Below, piece by piece: positions 54,806-64,000 of a stretch of DNA of 64,000 bases. The DNA is from Streptomyces sp. Go-475 (lineage in GTDB: Bacteria; Actinomycetota; Actinomycetes; Streptomycetales; Streptomycetaceae): contig NZ_CP026121.1 in assembly GCF_003330845.1 (NCBI RefSeq), positions 5,499,501-5,563,500 on the forward strand. The letters are read 5' to 3'. How positions within the stretch are numbered: the stretch's first letter is position 1; the number at the start of each line of letters is the position of its first letter. A program made the translations under genes and the position numbers. The notes beneath the pieces are model-generated. The model was not told the DNA's origin and ran no database searches. It saw only the letters and a list, made by a program, of their open reading frames with translations.

Positions 54806-54943
54806 TGCCCCTTCCGAATCTGCATAGGGTGCACTTCATGGCCGTTGCCGACCGAGGTGATGCGACATCAGCTCGGTAAGCGAAGCAGTCGGCCGGCACC
54901 GCAGGAACGAGAGGTAACGACCACAAGGGGAGGAAGAACTGTC

Positions 54944-55198
54944 GTGGCGGCACTGACGAGCGAGAGACTTTTTGCCATCCTGCGCGAGTGCGCGGGGGAA
55001 GAGGAGTCCGTAACGGGGGCGGAAAACGCAGTTGACCTGGAATTCACAGATCTCGGGTACGACTCGCTGGCGCTCCTGGAGACCGCTGCCCGGGTCTCGC
55101 GCGAGTACGACGTGGAGATCCCGGAGGAGGACCTCTCCGAGGTGACGACCCCCGCGGGATTCCTGGCCGTCGTCAATGCGCTGCTGAAAGTGGCTTGA
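54944..55198 (+). CDS. acyl carrier protein of type II PKS
   Basis: An 84-residue carrier protein. The phosphopantetheine Ser lies in DLGYDSLALLETAARV, the DSL motif of aromatic PKS carriers, and the acidic helix EYDVEIPEEDLSEV is typical. In an anthracycline pathway it would carry the poly-beta-keto chain made by the minimal PKS. The ketosynthase genes are not in this window, so this carrier is separated from them as dpsG is in the daunorubicin cluster. GTG start preceded by GGGGAGGAAG. It is followed by a 198-base gap and the SARP gene. Confidence 0.9.
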   Translation: MAALTSERLFAILRECAGEEESVTGAENAVDLEFTDLGYDSLALLETAARVSREYDVEIPEEDLSEVTTPAGFLAVVNALLKVA

Positions 55199-55396
55199 AT
55201 CGTTCGGTGGCACTCGTCCCACCCGGGCCGGTTTGTTGATTGTGCAACCTGTTAGTTGTCTTCGCAACGAACTTCGGTACCGGCAGCGCTTTCTGTATCG
55301 GGCGGAAATCGGGTTTCTCTGTGGGGAACCCGTGAAGAGCCTGAGGCGTTGATGCTCGGTAGACCAGTAGCTTTCTGCGATCTATGGGGGAACGTC

Positions 55397-56241
55397 GTGA
55401 AGCTGGGTGTTCTAGGCCCACTTTCCGTGCAGGTCGAAGGCGACCTGCACACTCCGAGCGCACCGAAGATGAGAAGCGTTCTGGCCACACTGCTGGTGCA
55501 CGCCGACCAGGTGGTACCGGTGTCGTCACTGATACGCGAACTGTGGGACGAGGAGCCTCCGGTCAGCTGCCTGACCACGCTGCAGACCTACATCCTCAAC
55601 CTGCGCAAGCTGCTGGCGTCCGCGACGGGAATGACCGCCCGTCAGGTCGCCGCAGAGATCCTCGTGACCCGGTCCGGGGGGTACCTGTTCCGGACCACCC
55701 AGGGGGACCTGGACGTCCACCGGTTCCACCAGCTCGTCGCTGACGGACGCAGGGCGCTGTCGTCGGGGGACGACCACGCCGCGCTGTCCACGCTCTCCAG
55801 CGCGCTGCAGGCCTGTGGCGCGGACCCGCGCTCGTCGACGTCGTCGCCGGACGGATCCTCGAAGGGCGCCGGCAGCAGTTCGAGGAGTCCCGGCTGGTCG
55901 TCCTGGAGTACCTCGTCGACACCCAGCTCCGGCTCGGCATGTACCGGGAGGTGCTCACCGAGCTCGCGGCGCTGACGGCCGACAACCCGTACCACGAGGG
56001 GCTGCACGCCCAGTACATGCGGGCGCTGTACCTCAACGGGCGGCGGGCGCAGGCCCTGGAACTCTTCCAGCGCCTGCGGGTCAACCTGGTGAACCACCTC
56101 GGTCTCGAACCCGGACCGATGGCCCAGGAACTCCATCGCTCCATCCTCAACGCGGAGTCGATCGACGCCCAGGGCAACCTCCGCAGGCCGACCGGGGACA
56201 TCGTGCGTATGTCGTCCTCCGGCGCGGTGCGGGTCTACTGA
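55397..56241 (+). pseudogene. DnrI-like SARP activator with an apparent frameshift
   Basis: The gene encodes a SARP: a winged-helix DNA-binding domain (LGVLGPLSVQVEG, APKMRSVLATLLVHADQVVP, LTTLQTYILNLRKLLA) and a C-terminal BTAD domain (FEESRLVVLEYLVDTQLRLG, YHEGLHAQYMRALYLNGRRAQALELFQRLR). The two halves lie in different frames. The first frame ends at 55975; the second opens from about 55800. Adding one C at about 55812 (GGCCTG to GGCCCTG) restores AALQALWRGPALVDV, a close match to DnrI-family proteins (ALDLWEGPALVDV). Either the deletion is real, leaving the activator broken, or it is a sequencing error. GTG start at 55397 after GGGGGAAC. Expected full length about 281 residues. Confidence 0.8.
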
Positions 56242-56248
56242 CCCGGAA

Positions 56249-56282
56249 GGAGCCCGGTCCGGCCGGTGGCGGACCGGGCTCC
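56249..56282. terminator. bidirectional 13-bp hairpin
   Basis: GGAGCCCGGTCCG and CGGACCGGGCTCC pair perfectly between the convergent SARP and methyltransferase genes. Confidence 0.85.
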
Positions 56283-56293
56283 ACGCGACCGGC

Positions 56294-57151
56294 TCAGTCC
56301 GCGATCGAGGCGTGGACGAACCTGACCGGGGTGGGCAGGTGCAGGGGGCCGTCGCCGCGCAGCCGGTCCAGTTCGGTGGTCAGGCGGTGGCGCAGCTGCC
56401 GGTTCTCGTACTCCGGGAGGTGCTGCCACAGCAAGCGCATGCCCTGGGTGTGGGACCAGTCGACCCAGGTCTTCCCGTCCGGCGCGCGCAGATCGATGTG
56501 CTCGTCGGCGATCTCCACGTCGTCGAACCCGGCGCGCACCATCGTCCGGGTCAGGTCGTCGGTGTCCTGCAGCCAGCTGTTGAACCGCCGCTTCAGCGCG
56601 TCCGGGCGCCAGTCAGCCGGCAGGTTGCGCAGCAGCCGCTCCGGGATGAGGTCCGTGAACACGGGCGGCAGGAAGGGGAACGTGTCCTCCGTGAAGACCG
56701 GGCTGGTGAAGGCGATCCGGCCACCCGGCCGCAGCAGGGCCGCGTACCGGGGGAGCGCGGCCGGCGCGTCGGGCAGGAAGATCAGGCTGTAGCTGCCGGT
56801 CACCACGTCGAACGAGGCGGGCGGAAGGTCGGGGTGCTCGCCGTCCATCACCCGGACCTCGACGTGCCGGGCGCCGAGCGCGCCGGCCTGCCGCCGGGCC
56901 TCCTCCACCATCGCCGGGGCGATGTCGATGCCGAGCACATGGCCGGACGGGCCCACCCGCTCCGCCGCCACGAACAGGGACGCGCCCCGCCCGCACCCGA
57001 CGTCGAGAACGCGTTGCCCGGGCTGCGGATCGGCCCTTTCCACGAGTCGCCGGCCCATCGGTGTGAAGAACTCGACGCCCAACTGGTCGTAAGTCGCCGC
57101 GGCATTGTTGAACGCCTCGGTGACCGTCGATTTGTACATCGTCTTGTCCAT
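56294..57151 (-). CDS. aklanonic acid methyltransferase-like (DnrC/AknG type)
   Basis: A 285-residue SAM-dependent methyltransferase. Motif I is VLDVGCGRGASLF, the Asp of motif II follows in LGIDIAP, and RVMDGEHPDLPPASFDVVTGSYSLIF is the post-II region. The N-terminal AAATYDQLGVEFFTPMGRRLV phrase is what I remember from the aklanonic acid methyltransferases of anthracycline clusters (DnrC/DauC, AknG). They methylate the C-10 carboxyl before fourth-ring closure. The divergent SnoaL-type cyclase next door would catalyse the following step, which supports the call. Shares a control region of 187 bases with that gene. Confidence 0.8.
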   Translation of the reverse strand: MDKTMYKSTVTEAFNNAAATYDQLGVEFFTPMGRRLVERADPQPGQRVLDVGCGRGASLFVAAERVGPSGHVLGIDIAPAMVEEARRQAGALGARHVEVRVMDGEHPDLPPASFDVVTGSYSLIFLPDAPAALPRYAALLRPGGRIAFTSPVFTEDTFPFLPPVFTDLIPERLLRNLPADWRPDALKRRFNSWLQDTDDLTRTMVRAGFDDVEIADEHIDLRAPDGKTWVDWSHTQGMRLLWQHLPEYENRQLRHRLTTELDRLRGDGPLHLPTPVRFVHASIAD

Positions 57152-57233
57152 GGGACCTCCAGGTGGCGAAAGCCGACCCGACCACCCTGGCCGGTCCGTC
57201 TGAAATGTGGGTCGGAATGCGCTCGGTGGCCGC

Positions 57234-57262
57234 TCGAAACCGGCTTGTCGACGGGTCGAGCC
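57234..57262 (+). promoter_or_regulatory. TCGA heptamers upstream of the cyclase, candidate SARP site
   Basis: TCGAAAC (57234) and TCGAGCC (57256) are 22 bases apart, two helical turns, with another TCGA at 57248. An AT-richer ACGGATTGT follows at 57272, about the expected distance for a -10. It lies in the divergent region 57152-57338. Confidence 0.4.
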
Positions 57263-57338
57263 GGTGCCGAAACGGATTGTTGCGAAGAGCCGAGGAAGTC
57301 AGGATGAACTCATCGACGACCGACAGGGAGTGCCGACC

Positions 57339-57776
57339 GTGAGTGATCACATCGACATTGTTCGACGCATGGTGAACAGCTACAACACCGGAAAAACAGA
57401 GGACGTGGCCGAGTTCATTCACGAGGAGTACCTCAATCCCGGTGCCCTGGAACACATGCCGGAACTGCGCGGCCCCGAAGCGTTCGCACTCGCGGTGAAG
57501 TGGCTGAAGCTCACGTTCTCCGAGGACGCGCATCTGGAGGAGATCAGCTACGAGGAGAAAGGCAGCTGGGTGCGGGCGAAACTCGCCCTGTACGGCCGCC
57601 AGGTGGGCGAACTCGTGGGGATGCCCGCCACCGGGCGCCGCTTCTCCGGTGAGCAGATCCACCTCATCCGCATCGTCGACGGCAAGATCCGCGACCACCG
57701 TGACTGGCCGGACTACCTCGGCACCTACCGCCAGCTCGGCGAGCCCTGGCCCAAGGAGGAGGGCTGGCGGCCCTGA
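57339..57776 (+). CDS. SnoaL-type polyketide cyclase (aklanonic acid methyl ester cyclase)
   Basis: A 145-residue SnoaL-like cyclase. It closes the fourth ring by intramolecular aldol condensation of (nogalonic or) aklanonic acid methyl ester. Catalytic Asp122 lies in GKIRDHRDWPDYLGTYRQLG, the position of Asp121 in SnoaL. NPGALEHMPELRGPEAFALAVKWL is also characteristic. The size matches AknH (about 144). GTG start at 57339. It is first in a co-directional run with rdmB, rdmC, the N-methyltransferase and rdmE. Confidence 0.93.
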   Translation: MSDHIDIVRRMVNSYNTGKTEDVAEFIHEEYLNPGALEHMPELRGPEAFALAVKWLKLTFSEDAHLEEISYEEKGSWVRAKLALYGRQVGELVGMPATGRRFSGEQIHLIRIVDGKIRDHRDWPDYLGTYRQLGEPWPKEEGWRP

Positions 57777-57817
57777 GCAGCGCGTCCGGCCCACCCACGC
57801 CCAAGGGAAGGAACACG

Positions 57818-60568
<2,751 letters not shown>

Positions 60569-60609
60569 AGCGGCGACGGGAACCCGCAAGCAACGACGAG
60601 AGGAACGAC

Positions 60610-62205
60610 ATGAACGACCACGAGGTCGACGTTCTGGTGGTGGGTGCGGGCCTCGGTGGCCTGTCGACGGCGATGTTCCTCGCCCGGCAGGGGGTGCGCG
60701 TGCTCGTGGTGGAGCGCAGGTCCGGCCTCTCGCCGTATCCGCGGGCCGCGGGGCAGAACCCGCGGACCATGGAGCTGCTGCGCATCGGGGGCGTCGCCGA
60801 CGAGGTGACCCGGGCCAACGACATCCGCGGCGCCCAGGGCGACTTCGTCATCCGGCTCGCCCAGAGCGTGCGGGGCGAGGTCCTGCGGACCGTCGCGGAG
60901 AGCTTCGACGACATGGTGGCCGCCACCCGGCCGTGCACACCGGCCGGCTGGGCGATGCTGTCCCAGGACAAGCTGGAGCCGATCCTGCTCGGCCAGGCGC
61001 AGCGGCACGGCGGCGCCATCCGCTTCGACACCCGGCTGGTGTCGTTCGACCAGGACGCGGACGGCGTCACGGCCCGGCTCCAGGGGCCCGAGGGCGAGTA
61101 CGACCTGCGCGCCGGCTACCTCGTGGGCGCCGACGGCAACCGCAGCCTGGTGCGGGAGTCGCTGGGGATCGAGCGGTACGGACACGGCACGCTGACCCAC
61201 ATGGTCGGGGTCATCTTCGACGCGGACCTCTCCGGCATCATGGAGCCGGGGACGACGGGCTGGTACTACCTGCACCACCCGCAGTTCACCGGCACGTTCG
61301 GGCCGACGGACCGGCCCGACCGGCACACCCTCTTCGTCGAGTACGACCCCGACGAGGGCGAGCGCCCCGAGGACTTCACGCCGGAGCGTTGCGTCGAACT
61401 GATCGGCCTCGCCCTGGACGCTCCCGAGGTGCGGCCCGAGCTCGTCGACATCCAGGGCTGGGAGATGGCGGCCCGCATCGCCGAACGCTGGCGCGAGGGG
61501 CGGGTGTTCCTGGTCGGGGACGCGGCGAAGGTGACGCCGCCGACCGGGGGCATGAGCGGCAACGCGGCCGTCGCCGACGGGTTCGACCTGGCGTGGAAGC
61601 TGGCGGCGGTGCTGCACGGGCAGGCCGGGCCGGGTCTCCTCGGCACGTACGAGGACGAGCGCAAGGTCGCGGCGGAGCTGGTCGTGGCGGAGGCGCTGGC
61701 GATCTACGCGCAGCGGATGGCGCCGCACATGGCGGACGTGTGGGACAAGTCGGTGGGGTACGCGGAGACACTCCTCGGCTTCCGCTACCGCTCCTCGGCG
61801 GTGCTGGCCACGGACGACGATCCGGCGCGGGTGGAGAACCCGCTGAACCCGAGCGGCCGCCCCGGCTTCCGGGGGCCGCACGTCCCGGTGACCCGGCACG
61901 GGGAACGGATCTCCACGGTCGACCTGTTCGGCGACGGCTGGACCCTGCTCGCCGGTGAGCTGGGGGCGGACTGGATGGCGGCGGCGGAGACGGTCTCGGC
62001 GGAACTGGGGGTGCCCGTCAGGGCGTACCGGATCGGTGCCGGCCTCACGGATCCCGAGGCGGCGGTGGCCGACCGGTACGGCATCGGCAAGGCGGGCGCG
62101 AGCCTGGTCCGCCCCGACGGCATCGTCGCCTGGCGCACGGACGAACAGCCGTCGGACGCCGCGGAGACCCTGGGCGGAGCCCTGCGCAAGCTCCTGTCCC
62201 GCTGA
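60610..62205 (+). CDS. rdmE: RdmE-like aklavinone 11-hydroxylase (FAD monooxygenase)
   Basis: A 531-residue flavin hydroxylase of the p-hydroxybenzoate hydroxylase fold. The dinucleotide motif is VVGAGLGGLSTAMFLARQG, the second FAD motif GRVFLVGDAAKVTPPTGGMSGN, and DG occurs in LVGADGNRSLVRE. A C-terminal thioredoxin-like domain is present, as in RdmE (about 535 residues). RdmE/DnrF add the 11-OH that turns aklavinone to epsilon-rhodomycinone. Start ATG 60610 after AGGAACGAC. Its presence separates this cluster from an aclacinomycin-only type and points to rhodomycin-like aglycones. Confidence 0.92.
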   Translation: MNDHEVDVLVVGAGLGGLSTAMFLARQGVRVLVVERRSGLSPYPRAAGQNPRTMELLRIGGVADEVTRANDIRGAQGDFVIRLAQSVRGEVLRTVAESFDDMVAATRPCTPAGWAMLSQDKLEPILLGQAQRHGGAIRFDTRLVSFDQDADGVTARLQGPEGEYDLRAGYLVGADGNRSLVRESLGIERYGHGTLTHMVGVIFDADLSGIMEPGTTGWYYLHHPQFTGTFGPTDRPDRHTLFVEYDPDEGERPEDFTPERCVELIGLALDAPEVRPELVDIQGWEMAARIAERWREGRVFLVGDAAKVTPPTGGMSGNAAVADGFDLAWKLAAVLHGQAGPGLLGTYEDERKVAAELVVAEALAIYAQRMAPHMADVWDKSVGYAETLLGFRYRSSAVLATDDDPARVENPLNPSGRPGFRGPHVPVTRHGERISTVDLFGDGWTLLAGELGADWMAAAETVSAELGVPVRAYRIGAGLTDPEAAVADRYGIGKAGASLVRPDGIVAWRTDEQPSDAAETLGGALRKLLSR

Positions 62206-62227
62206 CCCCGCCCGCGGGGGCAGCACG

Positions 62228-62269
62228 CCGCCCCGCACCCCACTGGTCAGACCGGCGGGTGCGGGGCGG
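62228..62269. terminator. 13-bp bidirectional hairpin after rdmE
   Basis: CCGCCCCGCACCC pairs perfectly with GGGTGCGGGGCGG, 23 bases past the rdmE stop. It probably ends the cyclase-rdmE transcript. Confidence 0.75.
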
Positions 62270-62523
62270 TCCCGGGCGGGACGCGGGGTGGATGCCGTGC
62301 GGCGGGCGCGCGGCGGCGCCTCCGACCGGCGGCGCGGGTGCTCGCGCGCGGTGCCGCGCCGCGGACCAACGGCCGGGGGCACCACGCGGGGCGGGCCGTG
62401 GCACGGCGACGGACCAGACCGCACCACGCGCGCCGCGTGCGGGCCCGATCCCCGCCGACCACGCGCGCCGCGCGCAGGGCGCGGCGGGGCCGACGCGGGG
62501 CCGGGCTCATGCCGTACGCCGGG
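62270..62523. other. GC-rich spacer between convergent rdmE and ketoreductase
   Basis: Extremely GC-rich, with many CGCG-type blocks (for example ACGCGCGCCGCG) and partly self-complementary. I see no gene; together with the terminator it makes a 318-base gap. Confidence 0.5.
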
Positions 62524-63558
62524 TCAGGCCAGTTCGGCTGCCAGGGCGTCGCCCGGGCGGGTCTTCGGGTCGCCGACCAGGGTCGCCGCGCGGCGGACGC
62601 GGTCGACCAGGAGGGCCTGGCGGTGGATCACGGACGTGTCGGTGAGGGGGCCCGCGCCCGTCAGGGCCGCGCGGACGAAGGCGTCCATCGCGTTGAAGAC
62701 CTGGTTGTCCTCGGGCAGCGACCGTTCCGTCACCACGTCCTGCTGCTCGATCCGGACCACCGGCTTCAGCTGCTCCGGCGGCGTGAAGGCCCGCCGGACG
62801 CTCACCCGGCCCCGGTTGCCCCACAGCGCGTAGGTCGACCGGTAGGAGTGCTCGAAGCCGAAGTCCAGCTGGGCCGTCACCCCCCGGTCGTCGCTCAGCA
62901 GCACGCTGCCCGCCACGTCCACCCCGGTCGCCTCGTCCACCCGCAGGCAGGCCCCGAGCACTTCCAGCTCCCCGGCCAGGTACAGCTGGGCCGCGCGCAG
63001 CGGATAGACGCCGACGTCGAGCAGCGCGCCACCGCCCAGCGCCGGCTGGTACCGGAACGACTCCGGGGCCAGCGGCGGCACCGCGAACGACCCCGAGAAC
63101 AGCCGCAGTTCCCCCACGGCCTCGTCGAGCATCGCGCGCACCGCGGCGTGCTGGGAATGGTGCAGGAACATGAAGTTCTCGGCCAGCACGAGTCCGAATT
63201 CCGACGCGGTCGACATCAGCTCGAGCGTCTTCTCGTACGTGTCCGACATCGGTTTCTCGACCAGCACGTGCTTTCCCGAACGCAAAGCCCGCAGTGCCCA
63301 CTCGTGATGCATGGCGGGCGGCAGCGGAATATAGATGGCGTCCAGGTCGTCCCGCTCGACGAGTTCCGCGTAATCCCCCACGCCGTGGCAGCCGAACGCG
63401 GCTCCCACCCGTTCGGCCCTCCCCTTGTCCCGGCTGGCCACCGCGACGAGGTCCACATGGTCGTGCGCGGCGAGAACGGGCATGATCCGGCGCATCGCGA
63501 TGTTCGCCGTACCGATCACGCCCATTCGGAGCGCCCGTTGCTGACGGTGCTCTGGCAT
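62524..63558 (-). CDS. NDP-hexose 3-ketoreductase (Gfo/Idh family, AknQ-like)
   Basis: A 344-residue Gfo/Idh/MocA oxidoreductase. The NAD(P)-binding motif is MGVIGTANIAMRRIMP, the family EKPMSDTYEKTLELM (catalytic Lys in EKP) and LGGGALLDVGVYPLRAAQLYL are clear. Deoxysugar members such as AknQ reduce the 3-keto group of dTDP-2,6-dideoxy-hexoses en route to rhodinose or 2-deoxyfucose. The start at 63558 was chosen because AGGATCC lies five bases before it; longer N-termini to 63600 are possible. It is divergent from the helper gene at the right edge. Confidence 0.82.
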   Translation of the reverse strand: MPEHRQQRALRMGVIGTANIAMRRIMPVLAAHDHVDLVAVASRDKGRAERVGAAFGCHGVGDYAELVERDDLDAIYIPLPPAMHHEWALRALRSGKHVLVEKPMSDTYEKTLELMSTASEFGLVLAENFMFLHHSQHAAVRAMLDEAVGELRLFSGSFAVPPLAPESFRYQPALGGGALLDVGVYPLRAAQLYLAGELEVLGACLRVDEATGVDVAGSVLLSDDRGVTAQLDFGFEHSYRSTYALWGNRGRVSVRRAFTPPEQLKPVVRIEQQDVVTERSLPEDNQVFNAMDAFVRAALTGAGPLTDTSVIHRQALLVDRVRRAATLVGDPKTRPGDALAAELA

Positions 63559-63615
63559 AGGGATCCTCATCACCTCGCGGGAGTCCAGTGGCTTCCCCAC
63601 CGTAGGACCGGGAGA

Positions 63616-63678
63616 TCAAGCACTGCTTGAGGAACGGTGGACGCGGAAAAAGGCAGTTCGAGTGTTCTTCTAATACGG
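63616..63678. promoter_or_regulatory. palindrome and possible promoter between ketoreductase and helper gene
   Basis: TCAAGCACTGCTTGA (63616-63630) is a perfect 7-bp palindrome around one base. TCGAGTG at 63658 followed six bases on by TAATAC (63671) is a SARP-like half-site plus -10 for the rightward gene. Confidence 0.4.
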
Positions 63679-63720
63679 CCCCGTACCTTGCCGAGGGAAT
63701 CGGATGACGGAGGTGGCGGG

Positions 63721-64000
63721 GTGACGGCGGCGACGCATGCCCTGGGGCGCGAACTGCAACTCGTCCACGCGGCGCAATGGCTCTACGCGATCAACGGCGA
63801 GCCGTTCGTGCCGGGGGAGGGCGACCCGTACGCGCGGCTGGTACGGGGATTCGACAGCGACGAGGACGGCACGGACGGCGCGGGCGGAATCCTCGCGTCG
63901 GTCGCGGAGCGAGGGCCGGTGTGGCGCAGCCGGCTCGACACCTGGGTCGTCACCGGCCCCGCGGCGCTCCGGGAACTGTCCGGCAGCCGGGAACTGGCGG
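63721..64000 (+). CDS. P450-like glycosyltransferase activator (AknT/DnrQ type), N-terminal part
   Basis: The visible 93 residues begin VTAATHALGRELQLVHAAQWLYAINGEPFVP and continue GDPYARLVRGF and WRSRLDTWVVTGPAALRELSG. This is the start of the DesVIII/AknT/DnrQ/EryCII family, cytochrome P450 relatives that lack the haem Cys and activate an adjacent glycosyltransferase. The haem region is outside the window, so loss of the Cys cannot be checked. GTG start after GGAGGTGGCGGG. The next gene to the right is expected to be the rhodosaminyl transferase (AknS-like). Confidence 0.85.
   Translation, partial: MTAATHALGRELQLVHAAQWLYAINGEPFVPGEGDPYARLVRGFDSDEDGTDGAGGILASVAERGPVWRSRLDTWVVTGPAALRELSGSRELA

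Overview
The window is high-GC actinobacterial DNA, almost certainly a Streptomyces chromosome. The signs are strong GC bias at third codon positions, many GTG starts, several apparently leaderless genes with a TACGAT-type -10 hexamer just before the start, a WhiB-family protein, a SARP regulator, a SpoIIE/HATPase phosphatase and an F420-type enzyme. Gene order in the left half resembles the S. coelicolor core region around ahpCD-oxyR, fumarase, wblI, glpX, xseAB, ispH and ppgK (from memory, not checked).

Bases 1-32,600 are ordinary chromosome: isoprenyl transferase (uppS), a PIN/PhoH protein, a secreted lytic transglycosylase, an AI-2E-type permease, divergent ahpCD/oxyR, a PadR-regulated ABC exporter, an SPFH (stomatin-like) operon with a small ribbon-helix-helix protein, a class A penicillin-binding protein, a SpoIIE-type phosphatase, class II and class I fumarases, wblI, glpX, a nitroreductase, xseBA, a truncated permease, ispH, ppgK and ychF. 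Most transcription units end in perfect GC-rich hairpins.

Bases 32,600-34,600 look like a junction scar: decayed RHS/YD-repeat coding sequence, an AT-richer orphan immunity-like gene and a complete VapBC-type toxin-antitoxin pair.

Bases 34,965-50,361 hold one tightly coupled eight-gene NRPS operon. The large NRPS reads (broken A)-T-C-A-T-C-A(N-MT)-T and has no thioesterase. It travels with a VioC/AsnO-like hydroxylase, a type II thioesterase, an MFS exporter, a hydrolase-fold protein with a Cys nucleophile (CmaE/SyrC-like), a free-standing A-T protein with an Asn/Asp-like specificity code, a SyrP-like hydroxylase and MbtH. My reading is that Asn or Asp is loaded on the free A-T protein, beta-hydroxylated there, and moved by the Cys transferase to the first carrier domain of the NRPS, whose own adenylation domain has lost its P-loop, its specificity region and its catalytic Lys. 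A peptide of two further, possibly basic, residues (the last N-methylated) would follow.

Bases 50,598-64,000 are the left part of a rhodomycin/aclacinomycin-type anthracycline cluster: F420-type reductase, AknOx-like sugar oxidase, aldo/keto reductase, rmlA, carrier protein, a SARP activator that appears frameshifted, aklanonic acid methyltransferase, SnoaL-type cyclase, rdmB, rdmC, sugar N,N-dimethyltransferase, rdmE, a sugar 3-ketoreductase and an AknT/DnrQ-type helper cut by the window edge. The ketosynthases, glycosyltransferases and most sugar genes must lie to the right. Whether the NRPS and anthracycline sets make one hybrid product or are neighbours by chance cannot be settled from sequence.
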